Below are positions 1-10,154 of a stretch of 64,000 nucleotides of DNA, piece after piece. How positions within the stretch are numbered: the first letter of the stretch is position 1; the number at the start of each line of letters is the position of its first letter. The stretch is from Anthoceros angustus (Eukaryota; Streptophyta; Anthocerotopsida; Anthocerotales; Anthocerotaceae). A model generated the notes under the pieces. The model had not been told where the DNA came from. It worked only from the letters and a program-made list of their open reading frames with translations, and ran no database searches. The stretch is taken from the NCBI GenBank assembly GCA_010909165.1, contig VJWM01000186.1:1-64000 (forward strand), read 5' to 3'. Both the position numbers and the translations under genes were made by a program.

Positions 1-2
1 TG

Positions 3-275
3 AGCCGCACTGCCGAGGAATATCTCGCCTGGGCCAAGGAGGTTTGCGTGAGTGAAAAAGAAATTGGAAAGGCTCGACAGCTCTTGTCGCTGGAGAATGA
101 AAGAACATACGAGACCTTTTGGATGAGGGTCAACAAACACTAGACAGATGGCCTTCGTGATCGGGTTGATGGGATAGAGGAAGATGATGCAGGCAATGAA
201 GGCGAGACACTTTCAAGACGCATGACAGCCGCTTTAGAAACATTACTGCCCCCGATGTGTCTATGTGGAGTGTGA
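3..275 (+). pseudogene. Coiled-coil/gag-like C-terminal fragment, cut by left edge
   Basis: One reading frame runs from the left edge to a TGA at 273-275, broken only by a TAG at 141-143. The encoded segment is acidic and helical (for example AEEYLAWAKEV and LRDRVDGIEEDDAGNEGE). That resembles the charged coiled-coil proteins of the repeats further right, but no named domain is visible. The start lies outside the window. The single amber codon in an otherwise open frame suggests a recently inactivated transposon gene. Assignment to a retroelement gag is inference from composition and neighbours. Confidence 0.4.
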
Positions 276-350
276 ACTTGTGTCAGGGACACCGAGGTCC
301 ATTTACCCTCAATGTCGAGGCCTAGGATTCTCTCCCCGAATGGTTTGTGA
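255..350 (+). repeat. Inverted repeat arm, partner at 3924-4032
   Basis: The stretch with GTGGAGTGTGAACTTGTGTC, AGGTCCA, CTCAATGTCG and GGCCTAGGAT reappears as its reverse complement at 3924-4032, with small indels. The arms enclose about 3.6 kb holding coiled-coil element copy A. They could be terminal sequences of a larger element or LTR pieces of two opposed elements. The similarity is read by eye. Confidence 0.6.
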
Positions 351-370
351 AGAGACACCGTTGAATGGTG

Positions 371-730
371 TCTTGTCTGAGGTTAGATAATAAATGGTCC
401 TTGATCAAAACTCGATATTCCTTGGCCTTTAGTCTTCGAATATCGGTAGGAAGTCAATATATATGGGAGGGGGTCATTTGGTAGAGGCTAAGTCCATAAT
501 TTAGAGGTCATCCAACCAGGTAGTAATAAGTGTGAGGTTGCGACCGAAATGTGAGTTATGTTTCGAGAACTTGAATGACGGGCGTGGAAGGAAGCACAAG
601 GAGAAGAAGTCGAAGCCGACCCGGTAGGGGAAGTTTGTGAATTTAACCCTAAGAAAACTGAGGTCAAACGATTCAAACGGTGAACGGCTGGAGCAAGATC
701 GAGAGTGGAGCGTGAACCGAGCAGCTAGCG
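371..730 (+). repeat. Leader of coiled-coil element copy A
   Basis: Non-coding leader that aligns with 14834-15150: shared blocks include TAATAAATGGTCCTTG, CTCGATA(T/C)TCCTTGGCCTTT, TATATATG and AACCCTAAGAAAACT. Both copies lie upstream of related coding sequence, so this is probably the LTR/5' leader of one repeat family. LTR ends were not located. The TATATATGGG around 457-468 is the only promoter-like string. Confidence 0.6.
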
Positions 731-974
731 ATGGTGGAGCGCGATCGGAGGAGTACCGATCGCCGGAGGACTAGAGGCAATCGAGGAAGGGCAGCAACCT
801 CACCGCTGAGGTCGGAGCCGCGACAAGGAGGGCGGCGCATCAAGGGCGCTGGCCGAGGAGGTAGGAACCTCGAGACCGACTGTGAATTTCGAGGCGAGGC
901 ATCACCGATTCGAGGCGCCGAGGCTGTGGAGGTTGGAGGAGGTAACACCATAAATTGTGACCGCCATACAATAT

Positions 975-2769
975 AGACCATTGGAAGGTCCGAGCAAGAG
1001 CTTGGCTTTATGGAGAAGCGGAATTATGAACTTGGACTGTGAAGGAGGCGCGCCATCCAAGGGCAAGCAACCAAGAGGGAATTAGAGCACAAAGAGGAAG
1101 GGGTGGTTTGGTGATTGAACCTCTCAAAAGGAGCACAAAGAATGGCGTCAAGATAAAGCGATCGGGAGCCCAATGGCTGGTTGACCCAGAATTGGTATTA
1201 GCAAAGATGGGTCCGCCGATGGCTCTATTTTCTAAGCACAGGTGACTATTTGTCCGACCATTCGCCGCTTTCTCCATGAAGTTGTCAAGCCGAGGATCGA
1301 TTGGGGACGAATTCTTTGATAAGTGTGTGAAGAGAGGTTGAATTTGATCCCTTCCCCGCCCCTAATTACGCCATTCATCAGATGCGACGCAACTGCCGCT
1401 GAGGTAGAATTGTGGCCTTCACATGTGGAAGCTTAGGAGGTGAAGCGGAAGAGCCCAAGGAGGAAGAGGAGGAACGAAGCTGGGAGTCCGTGGCAACAGT
1501 TCGAGGAGGAAGGAATTTGCCACCAGCAGAAGAGAAAGGCCGGGGAGGCAAAGCTCAACGAAGAAGGTGAGGTGGACACGTCACTGTGTCAAGGGCGCCA
1601 AGGCCAGGAGAAAGAAGAAATGAAGGCCAAACGATTGATTTGGCGGAGGAGGAGGCGCGGTCCGAGGAAGACAATTTTGCCGACCGGATGCAGACTGAAC
1701 CGACCCCGAAGGATTAGGGACAGCGGACCCTCCTGGATGGGAAGAGGTTTTCCGTGAACCCATTGGCAATGAGGTCGACGCGGGAGAATTGGTTAGAGTG
1801 CGACCCCACCGGGAAGGAAGGTGCTTGACAGGGAATGGCGTCCGGAGGGCCTCCTCAGTGTGGATTTGAGCTAACCACATCTATGATCCGGCCCAACATT
1901 TGTTGGACACTGTTGGCCTCACATGGCTCATGCAAGGGCGAGAGGAAGTGGTGAAGGCCCGATTTGAGGAGGAGGAGGCTAAGCAAGCGGTGGAGGAGGA
2001 TAAGCGGACCTGGAGGAGATGAGGGTAAAATTGTGAGGATTTGGCGCAGGCCCAAGAGGAGTTGCGTCCATGACGAGCCAGGAAGCGCCATGGCCCAGAT
2101 CAAGGACGCCCACGAGGCTAATCAAGAAATGGGGAATTGGCGAGCCCAACAAGAGGCAGCCTGTGGAGAAGGCCCATAAGTTGGCGGACAGACAAGCGAG
2201 AGCATGAGGCACGTGGTTGAGCCGTGAAGGAGAAGGGAAAGGGAAGGCAAAGATGTCCACCGGGTAGTGGAAGGACCATCAAGAAAGGAAGGAGCAACCG
2301 AGGTAGCCAAACACCTACCGAGTCGCCAATGACGACGGTCGTGGAGTCCACTACCGCAGATGAGAGCCACCGATTGGGGAGCCCAACTAAGGCCATGAGC
2401 GGCGCTCTGCCCGACGTAACATCTCGCGAGGGCATGGATCAGGGCAACCGTGTAGCCCACGGAGGAGGGGGCACCTCACCATGAGGGGTCCTATTATGTT
2501 GCGCACATGGATGAGGAAACTTATGTTCCGGTCTATATGAATGGGGAACGCGTGCTTAACCTCGGTCCATGTGCGTGTGGAAATAGGAGGATGTGGCCAC
2601 AAGTGAGGACCAAGTGGATACTTCTTCCACCGCGCCTGAGTGTGTGGGGATTGGCCCCTATTATGCGGAGGCGATTTTGGAGGAGCTAACGGAGGAAGAA
2701 GTCCAGTGGGTGGACGAAGAGCCTGTAATAATCACAGGGCAAGCTGGAGTGGAGGGAGCTCAAAGGTGA
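975..2769 (+). pseudogene. Coiled-coil element protein, copy A (frameshifted)
   Basis: Decayed coding region of a pol-less repeat. The N-terminal part (about 975-1300) aligns with copy B at 15.5-16.1 kb through GGLVIEP, EPNGWLT-like and KLSSRGSIGDEFFDK-type strings, but several frameshifts separate them. From about 1440 the translation becomes very rich in Lys, Arg and Glu (RFEEEEAKQAVEED, AQAQEELR), typical of a long coiled coil. The C-terminal piece at 2587-2769 is a clean acidic frame (YYAEAILEELTEEEVQWVDE) ending in TGA. Copy B lacks this coiled-coil part. The N-terminal domain resembles the 'putative plant transposon protein' type found in plant repeat proteins; that match is tentative. 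Confidence 0.5.
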
Positions 2770-2799
2770 TATACCTAGGGACGCCCAGATGATAGTGAG

Positions 2800-2965
2800 G
2801 TGGAGGTCTTGTGGGATCGGTAGGGGGAGGGCTCGTGGCGGCGCACGGATATAAGGTTATCTAGTCGGGAAGGGCGCACAGAGCAAATAACAACAGGTGA
2901 TAGCATCCTAGGAATGGAATTTGTTAGATGCCACATCGACCTAAGATCGCAACAGTGTAGGCGCC
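2800..2965 (+). repeat. 3' tail of coiled-coil element, shared with 16.1-16.35 kb and 29.7-29.97 kb
   Basis: Blocks GTGGAGGT..TGTGGGA, GGAGGGCTCGTGG, GCATCCTAGGAAT, ACCTAAGATCG and GTGTAGG recur in the same order at 16135-16327 and 29750-29945. This marks the 3' non-coding end of copy A and shows that copy B is an internally deleted relative. Confidence 0.65.
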
Positions 2966-3460
2966 TCTTCAATGAGCTGCTTTTAATCGAAAACTGGGGC
3001 TATGGCGCCACCGATGTACAAAAGGGGCGACCAGCCGATCATGCAGATGCACTCCCGGTTGAGATCCCCACGCTTGTGGCTAGTTGGACGTCCGATTGAC
3101 AGTGGGGCGCGAGACGCCTCCTAGGGGTGGTCGAGAGCTTGTCTGCAACGGGAGGAAGGTGAGAGAGTAATTACTTGGCTAAAGGAGGAGGAAACCAAGG
3201 GATTGGCACGGGCGGTCCGGAGCTTGCTCAACGTAGAACGCCCGAGGGTTCTTCACCTTTGTTCTTGTTAGTCCCGTGAATCGAGAGAGTGTTGAGGGAT
3301 CGCTGTGGAAACTTGTGGGTCATCGAGGGAGGGAAAGAGAGAGAGAAGAGATCGCGAAGGAGAGAGATCGAATGTCAGACGCGAAGCGAGGTGTGAGATC
3401 GGAAGTGGAAAGAGAAGGAGAACGGATTGAGGGGTTAACAATGGGGATTGGTATGTGGAA
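2966..3460 (+). other. No recognised gene; short charged ORF
   Basis: A 63-residue ORF at 3276-3467 is dominated by Arg, Glu and Lys (GREREREEIAKERDR). Low complexity of this kind is common in the nearby coiled-coil elements, and nothing else supports a gene here. Confidence 0.3.
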
Positions 3461-3552
3461 ATTGTGAAATCAAGCCGGTGCTGTCTGTGGAAAGTGCACA
3501 TGGGGAATAGTGTTCCCTGGAGAAAATAGTGTGTGTGTGGCGCCTTTGTTTG

Positions 3553-3574
3553 GGTGTGTGTGTGTGTGTGTGTG
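3553..3574. repeat. GT dinucleotide microsatellite
   Basis: About ten uninterrupted GT units lie between TTTGTTTGG and GAACGG. Confidence 0.9.
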
Positions 3575-4140
3575 GAACGGGTGTGCGATAACCTAGGAAC
3601 TTCCGTTTCTAAGAATCGGTCTGAGCATAGAGCCTAAAGTGCAGAATAAAACCTGGCCTGTGAGTAGAGACAGCCACCCGTGAAAGGAAACTACGTCGCC
3701 GCGTGCCAGAGAGGAGGTGCTAGGGTTTGGTATGGGACCCACCACGGTAGTTGTAACCACTACCCGGTAGTGGGGAGAACCACCGTGGTAGTAGCTTAAG
3801 CCAGAGTGGAATGATCTACAGAAAGGCGAATGAAAGGATGAGAAGTTGAGTAGATAGATAGGGAGAGGTGATAGCAAGTCCCAACTTAGGCAAAGGTCAG
3901 AGTGATAGAAGTTAAGCCCTTGGCACAAACCATTCCTTGGGAGAGATCCTAGGCCTACAACGACATTGAGGAGGTAAATGTGGACCTCATGGTGTCCCTA
4001 GACACAAGTTCACACTCCACACCAGGACACATGTAATGCCCCATAAACCTAGCATTGGCTATCAGCGGTTTGACTATGTGTTTTTATGTGCAAGGCCACC
4101 GGTATGCCGGCATCCTACTATGGATTTAGGGTAATTACTT
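3575..4140. other. Non-coding stretch with CTACC/GGTAG motifs
   Basis: No gene seen. At 3740-3795 there are four near-palindromic copies of the ACCACGGTAG / CTACCCGGTAG motif that is abundant in the coiled-coil elements. The inverted-repeat partner of 255-350 occupies 3924-4032. Confidence 0.5.
3924..4032 (-). repeat. Inverted repeat arm, partner at 255-350
   Basis: Reverse-complement match of the left arm, including GGCCTACAACGACATTGAGG and ACACAAGTTCACACTCCAC. The two arms differ by several small indels, so they are not a fresh duplication. Confidence 0.6.
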
Positions 4141-4460
4141 GAACGGTGCCCGGAACATTATCAATAAATGTTTATGTTTTCTCTTACAAATATACCGATG
4201 GTGCTGGCCAAAAAACACCAAAGTATATTCTATCGGTCCATTAAATGAAATAGCCGTATCCTGTAAACTAGGCTTTATTGAGTCTTGCATGCATAGTGTG
4301 GTCCAGTCGTTTCCGTTGTCTTACTTAAGAGCCGAATCGGTAAGGGGACAAGAAAGAGGAACCGGCGGCAATGTTTGCGGAACCGGCGTTCATTATTCCG
4401 ACGGAAAGAACATTATGGTGTTGCTTCTTTAAAAGATGTCCATTCTGTGATTGTATGTGC

Positions 4461-5226
4461 TCAGTTACCCTGGGCAAAGTTAGCACCATAACTCCTCCAC
4501 CAGACCAAGGCATAACCCTTTAGAAAATTGCCGATAGTACCCAAGTAGTATTGCGGCTCAAGACCATATGAGGCAAGATAAGTTTCAACAGAGTAGATCC
4601 AATAATCAATGACTTGAAGACCCCTTTCTCCCTCATACTTATCTGGTAGAGAAAGTTTCATGCTCAAACTTGGATGGCACTTTGAAGATGCCTATTGCTT
4701 TTGCCACATAAATCTCTCTATTTTGTTCTTCCACATCTTCATCTTGTTAAGCTGTGGGCTCCAGATTCTTTTTCGCCTTTTTTTTGGAAGTCTTTAAATC
4801 TTCTAAGACTTCTGGGAGAACTTGGTAAAGGGATTCCACCATCTGCTTCCTCAAATCCTCTAATTCATCTTTAGATGACCCCACAGTATTTTTAGGCAGT
4901 GACTTCTCCTCGTCGCATTACTTGTCTTCTTCTAGTGATGAAGAATGTTCAGGCAGATGATGATCTTGAGGTAGATGATGAGTAGGAAGCTTCTTGAGCA
5001 TCTGTGGAACGAGAAAGTTTGGTCACTTAGGATGTAGTAAGGGATTATAGACTGTAGGGGAAATCACACAGGTAGGCAGCGGTAGGAAGTCATCGTCCGA
5101 CTTAGCAAGGATGCGATTCGAGTCGTCGTACTCAGTCAGTAGGACAACCGTTGGCATCGTAGGAGGGGTAGGACTTGAAGCTCCGGTAGGACCTATAACC
5201 CTTAGGCTAGGAGACGGTTGTAGCAA
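4461..5226 (-). pseudogene. Ty3/gypsy gag fragment
   Basis: Minus-strand gag remnant. A distal ORF (4461-4667) contains the capsid-like string LSLPDKYEGERGLQVIDYW followed by SVETYLASYGLEP and ALVWWRSYG, the pattern of plant gypsy gag proteins (Lys-Tyr-Glu-Gly, then Trp and Tyr positions of the retrotransposon gag domain). Upstream in other frames are charged helices (EDLRKQMVESLYQVLPEVL, KTSKKKAKKNLEP) and a Pro/Ser-rich N-terminal piece at 5023-5226. At least three frameshifts separate these parts. No protease or polymerase follows on this strand, so it is a truncated copy. Confidence 0.65.
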
Positions 5227-5575
5227 CAGACTGTCAACAACGTTTAGTTTTATAGGTAGGAAGTCCTTGGTCTTTGGTAAAGAGTTGTAATTAGTAGGAT
5301 AACCTTGAGCTTCGGAGGTTAGGGTAGGTGACCCTTGGTCTTCGGGCAGGTGAAAAGGCGGAAGAAAATTATCTCGAAGAGCAAGGAAGGCAACTTCCTT
5401 GGACCTCGAAATTCGCGCGCATGCAGGAAGGCTATATATGCATCAAAAGGGGGTTGGATATAGCAAATCAAGTTTGAATGGTGGCACTGATGGAGCCACG
5501 TAAGCGGACGCTTGGGGCGCACAAATCATCAAGATTTGCATGTACTGCAAACCCTTGGTTAGCCAAGGTTTGAAT
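5227..5575. other. No recognised feature
   Basis: Short overlapping minus-strand ORFs are present but show no family signature. The stretch separates the gypsy gag remnant from the CACTA remnant. Confidence 0.4.
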
Positions 5576-5579
5576 TTCC

Positions 5580-6285
5580 TTGGGGAGTAAAGCTGGAAAT
5601 ACTGGCGGCTGCGAGCGCAAGGAGCTCCACCAGGTCCACAATTTTGTGTTGAGACACACGATGGTTCTTGACCCCTTCCTACAGCTTTACAACGAAGAGT
5701 TAATGGAACTTGATGGTGATGAAGACAGGCAATCTTTCCGCGCGTGGGTTCATGTTGGCAGGGATTCTGGAAGGTGGGAGTCATTTGTACTTTTGACTGC
5801 TGATGTTGTGGCCATAATGGATGGGCCTTCTATTTCGGCGACTACTTACAGGCACATGTGGAGCAATGCTAGCCACCTACGCACTTTTGCAGCAGATGAA
5901 GACCGTCGCGCCACGCAGGACAGCGGAGTTTGTACAAAGTATGTAATGGGAGACGGTGTACAGCGGACATACTATGGCAATGTAGCGGAAATAATTCGAA
6001 AAGTCTTTGCAGCTGATTCGAGCCATTGGTCCTGAAGGTCAAGTGGTTTGAGTGTAATCCAAGTGGGAGATCCCAATCCATTCACGAAACTTATGGTGGA
6101 TTTGATCTCGTGTTCACCGGAAGGCACTGCAAGTATGTTGCAGATGGGGTTGACACCCCTTTCATATGGCCACATCAAGTTACCCAATGCATATTTCATG
6201 CTGATGCACAGGCGGAGAATAGAGGCTGGGCTTTAGCGGTGCCCACGCCTGCGCGTGGGTGGAGGGAGAGCGAGTCGACTGAATA
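5580..6285 (+). pseudogene. CACTA (En/Spm) transposon protein remnant, DUF4216 region
   Basis: The first ORF (5580-6035) ends in YYGNVAEIIRKVFAADSSHW. A second frame (6026-6286) takes over with VLKVKWFECNP, an aromatic Gly-Gly-Phe segment, DTPFIWPHQVTQCIFHADA and a Trp-Ala-Leu-Ala-Val tail. This order (tyrosine pair plus Gly, 'V-L-x-x-x-W-F', 'PFI-x-x-x-Q-V-x-Q-x-F-x-x-D', then 'W-x-V-x-x-x-x-x-R') matches the DUF4216 domain found beside TNP2-type transposases of plant CACTA elements. A frameshift near 6030 splits the domain. No transposase catalytic domain and no CACTA termini were found nearby, so only this domain survives. Confidence 0.65.
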
Positions 6286-6299
6286 AGGACGCGGGGGAT

Positions 6300-7000
6300 T
6301 CATAGAATTTTCTTCTTATGAGACTTAAGTTTTAACACTTCTGTATGAACATGAACATGGGTTTCCATGAAGGAAAAAAAGGCAAAATTAGGCACAGCCA
6401 CTAATGACCGCGGTAGTGGGGAATGCCTCTGCCATCGGCGCACATGTGAGCGAGATTTGGCGGTGAAGTTATGGCGCGACCTCGGCGCACACTCCGCTGC
6501 TCTAAGGCGTGTTATCGCCGCAACGTCTCTGGACCGCTGAGTATAGGACCCACCATGTCTGCCGCTCTTCTCCAAACCATTCCGCGATGGGGAAATCCGG
6601 CACCATGTCCATTCACTGTGTAATATCTAGCAAACAGCGGCGGCCCACCTCTAGCACACGCCTCTAAGCATCCAAAACCTCACTCCGCAGTTGCAAAGCC
6701 GTCCGCCACGCTGCCTTCATCATCGCGGAAGTTGGGGTGCCGTGGTGGCAGCTGGCGGAGTGCCCATGCGTCCGCCCAGGTTTGGCGTATGGTTCCCTCC
6801 ACCTTGGCAAGAAATCGGTTGTATCTGTGGCCTGCATCCGGTCCTGCCGCCATGACCATCACAGCCCGCACACCTGCAAAGCCGCCCAAACCATAAGATA
6901 CGAAGAATAGCATTAGGATAGCGCAAAGATAATATGACCGAGAGTTGAATGCAAGGCAAAATCCAAGGCAACAGATTCTGACCGACTGGAGTCTTGAATG
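6300..7000 (-). other. Unrecognised minus-strand ORFs
   Basis: A minus-strand ORF at 6680-7003 has a hydrophobic N-terminal half (Leu/Phe/Tyr-rich) and then AGPDAGHRYNRFLAKVEGT and a Trp-Ala-Asp-Ala-Trp segment. I do not recognise it. Its codon use looks non-random, but there is no second copy in the window to support it. A smaller ORF at 6300-6575 is basic and equally anonymous. Confidence 0.25.
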
Positions 7001-7019
7001 CAAAAACCAAATGGCAAAG

Positions 7020-8330
7020 GGTGGGAGGGAGGAGACAGAGCTAGGGGAAGGTCCTCCTCAATCTGTAGGTCCAACATAACTTGCAACTACTGTGGCAAGG
7101 TTGGACACATTGCGAGGAACTGTTTCAAGAAGCAAAGGGACGAGAAAGCAAGACCTCAAAGCAACTGTCAAGACTTTGATGAGGCCTTTGTGAGTACACA
7201 TCACCACTCAAATGAAGTCGACAGTGGTATATCAATTCAGAGCTTTGGAGCATATGACCAATAGGCGTGAATGGTTTCACTCTTTCAAACCCACTCCACC
7301 GCACCTAACATTTACTTGGGTGATAATTCGCTCAAAATGTGAGGGAGAAGGAGTTGTATTCTAACCATGACCACTCCTAAAGGGCCTATTCTGGATGTTA
7401 AAGAAGGTCCTCTATGTGCCAGCCTGAGCAAAACCTCTTCTCCGTTAGCGACTACCTCTCAAGGGTTGAGAGTGAGATTTGAGGAAGCTGGAGTGACCCT
7501 CACGAATGCAAAAGAAGAAGTGAGAGCACAAGGAGTGAAGGTTGGAAAGATGTATTGTTTAAGTGGGAGTACTATGGTGCCAAGCTCAAGAATGGAGGCA
7601 AATGTGGTACAAGAGCACAACAACAAGCTACTATTGTGGCACCAAAGATTGGGACACCTTGGAGTTCAAAACCTTCACTCAGACATCTGTGGCCCCATGA
7701 AGACCACATCTCTAGGAGGGGCCAAGTATTTCCTCACTTTCACAGATGACAAGTCAAGGTATACCAAGGTTTACTTCCTCAAATCCAAGGATGCCTGCTT
7801 ATCGAAGTTCAAGGAGTACAAAGCACTTGTGGAGAATCAAATTGGTAGAAAGATAAAAGTTTTCAGAAGTGACAATGGAGGTGAGTATATGTCCAAGGAT
7901 TTTGAAACTTTTGCAAGGAGCACTAATCATGCAACAATTTTCGTCCCTTACCCTCAGCAAATTGAGTTGCGAAAGGAAAATAGAACTTTGGTAGAATGTG
8001 CTAGGAGCATGCTTCATCATCAATAATTGGGCTATGAGTTTTGGGGAAGCCATTGCAACCACGCTACCTAACTAATAGAAGTGCAAGTGCATCACTAGAG
8101 GATATGACACGGAGGAATGTTGTTAGGAATATTTCTATTGCTTACTTGCATGTTTGGGTGTAGAGCCTTGCACATAAACCCAAAGAAGTCAGAGCAAGCT
8201 CGAAGGGAAGGCATTGGAGTGCATTTTTGTGGGCTATGATATTGATAGAAAGGCCTATAGATTGTATGATAAGGCATCTAGGCGCATCATCATAAGTACA
8301 GATGTGGTTTTTGATGAGGCGGAGACTATA
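7020..8330 (+). pseudogene. Ty1/copia gag-integrase fragment, plus arm of an inverted pair
   Basis: The gag C-terminus has a CCHC zinc knuckle (CNYCGKVGHIARNC, about 7081-7122). The main ORF (7367-8026) carries the pre-integrase motif (LLWHQRLGHLG), then the integrase core with [21 protein letters not shown] and FRSDNGGEYMSKDFETF. The C-terminal integrase continues in shifted frames to about 8330 (LECIFVGYDIDRKAYRLYD, ISTDVVFDE). Compared with the minus arm, a piece after GHLGVQN is deleted and the PYTPQQNGVAER-type catalytic-Glu segment is corrupted. There is no RT on this strand. Same family as the gag at 55.5 kb, judged by the shared start of the gag gene next to the minus arm. Confidence 0.85.
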
Positions 8331-9255
8331 GGCGGAGACTCATAGCCCAATTGTTGATGATGAAGCATGCTCCTAGCAAATTCTACCAAAGTTCTATTTT
8401 TCCTTTCCGCAACTCCATTTTGCTGAGGAGTGTAAGGGGCCGAAAATTGTTGCATGATTCCGTGCTCCTTGCAAAAAGTTTCAAAATCCTTGGACATATA
8501 CTCACCTCCATTGTCACTCCTTAAAACTTTTATCTTTCTACCAATTTGATTCTCCACAAGTGCTTTATACTCCTTGAACTTGGCATCCTTGGATTTGAGG
8601 AAGTAAACCTTGGTATACCTTGACTTGTCATATGAAAGTGAGGAAATACTTGGCCCCTCCTAGAGATGTGGTCTTCATGGGGCCACAGATGTCCGAGTGA
8701 ATCAAATCTAGCACATGGTTAGCTCTACTTCCTCCCTTTGAAATGGAAATCGATGTTGCTTTCCCATCATGCAACCTCTACAAATACCTATATCTTCCTC
8801 CTCTCAAGCTCAAGTCCTCTTACCATCTTTTTCTTTCCATGAGCTTGATGTTTTGAACTCCAAGATGTCCCAATCTTTGGTGCCACAATAGTAGCTTGTT
8901 GTTGTGCTCTTGTACCACATTTGCCTCCATTCTTGAGCTTGGCACCATAGTACTCCCACTTAAACAATACATCTTTCCAACCTTCACTCCTTGTGCTCTC
9001 ACTTCTCTTTTGCATTCGTGAAGGTCACTCAAATCTCACTCTCAACCCTTGAGAGGTAGCGCTTAACGGAGAAGAGGTTTTGCTCAGGCCCGGCACATAG
9101 AGGACCTTCTTTAACATCCACAATAGGCCCTTTAGGAGTGGTCATGGTTAGGAATACAACTCCTTCTCCCTCACATTTTTGAGCCGAATTATCACCCAAG
9201 TAAATGTTACTTGCAGGAGTGGGTTTGAAAGAGTAAAACCATTCACGCCATTCAT
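7262..9255. repeat. Imperfect ~0.8-0.9 kb inverted repeat of copia sequence
   Basis: The plus arm 7262-8038 and the minus arm 8341-9255 are reverse complements with scattered differences, separated by about 300 bp of extra integrase sequence that belongs only to the plus arm. The arms meet at TTGATGATGAAGCATGC and its complement. A transcript across this region could fold into a long hairpin. Confidence 0.8.
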
Positions 9256-9355
9256 TTGAAATTTCACAAGTTGAAGTTGTTACCACCAAATTTGGAAATG
9301 ACTTGTAGTGTCACCATGCCTTGGGTGTGTGGGCCCATAACCTGTTGAGATTGGA
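8341..9355 (-). pseudogene. Ty1/copia gag-integrase fragment, minus arm
   Basis: Reverse-strand copy of the same segment. It reads from the first gag codons (around 9340, matching the gag start at 55516) through a jump into the pre-protease linker (TTPKGPIVDVKEGPLCAG), the pre-integrase motif LLWHQRLGHLG and the integrase core. The catalytic region is better kept here than in the plus arm: VLRSDNGGEYMSKDFETF followed by APYTPQQNGVAERKNRTL. The gag body and protease are missing between the first gag codons and the linker. The 5' end of this fragment abuts the methyltransferase remnant at about 9356. Confidence 0.85.
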
Positions 9356-9359
9356 ATCC

Positions 9360-10050
9360 AAGGGTTGATCCAGTGTGGAATCCAAGGGTTGAATCCTGTG
9401 TGGATCCAAAGTGTCATCTACATAGCGCATTTCCGGTATCGTCAACTGCCGGTGATGCCTCAGGGTTGTCACACTGCTCACATTTGTCCAGAAGCTCCGC
9501 ACCCAGTGCGCGTACGAGCCTGTCTGCACGGCATCTATGATAAACTCCTCCCCCAACCAGCTCCTGAGTTGCTCATAGTGTTTCCTGACATACTCACGCT
9601 TGTCGAACGCACCACACATTTTCGAGCACGTACCAGTAGGTTGGGTTAGTCACCTGTACTTCCCGCAAAATCCGAATGACTTCCACTGCCAATTCCATAT
9701 CATTGCCAGCACCACGACCGGCCCTTGGAAAGGTTTTGCACTCCCATCCTGCAATCAACGTATCCACGGGGCACCTGATAGCTTCAATCTGTCGTTTCCC
9801 TACCAGCAGGATGTTTGAAGGTAACCTGCTTTGGCATCCTTTGATTGCCTCCCTACTCAACAACTCGGGGTTTTCCTTCTGCAACCGCATGATTCTGGCC
9901 CTAGCCACCGCATGCGCCCTCTCATCCAGCTCGACACATGTATACTTTCTTACCTGGATTCCACTCTTCAACACTGCCTCTAGCCCACTGCTGATCCCAG
10001 AACATAGTTCCATGAGATGGATTCCCCGACTGTCCGCTCTCTAGTGAATT
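9360..10050 (-). pseudogene. Cytosine-C5 DNA methyltransferase, N-terminal catalytic part, within gypsy pol
   Basis: Minus-strand ORF 9594-10013 begins MELCSGISSGLEAVLKSG, the SAM-binding motif I, followed by CVELDERAHAVARARI (acidic residue after the second strand). It continues with TLIAGWECKTFPRAGRGAG at the position of the catalytic motif IV and WYVLENV, the ENV motif VI. After a frameshift near 9610 the frame at 9311-9619 adds DAVQTGSYAHWVRSFWTN, the motif VIII arginine/FWxN segment. The layout is DNMT3/DRM-like in spacing. The usual Pro-Cys-Gln/Asn is Glu-Cys-Lys here, so the catalytic cysteine is kept but its proline is lost. It lies directly downstream of the protease in the same strand and frame, with one TAG in the linker (10041-10043). 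The target-recognition region and motifs IX-X are cut off by copia sequence at 9356. Confidence 0.85.
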
Positions 10051-10154
10051 ACCTCATTGTTGATCTGCAACTTAGTCGGGTCCAAGATCCGTAATTTGGG
10101 CAGATGGATTTCTGGGCATAGACTGGTCACAAGACACCTCCGGGCGTGCTCTTG

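Noticed and set aside
2122-2460. Overlapping 105- and 112-codon minus-strand ORFs
   Set aside because: Antisense of the charged coiled-coil region of copy A.
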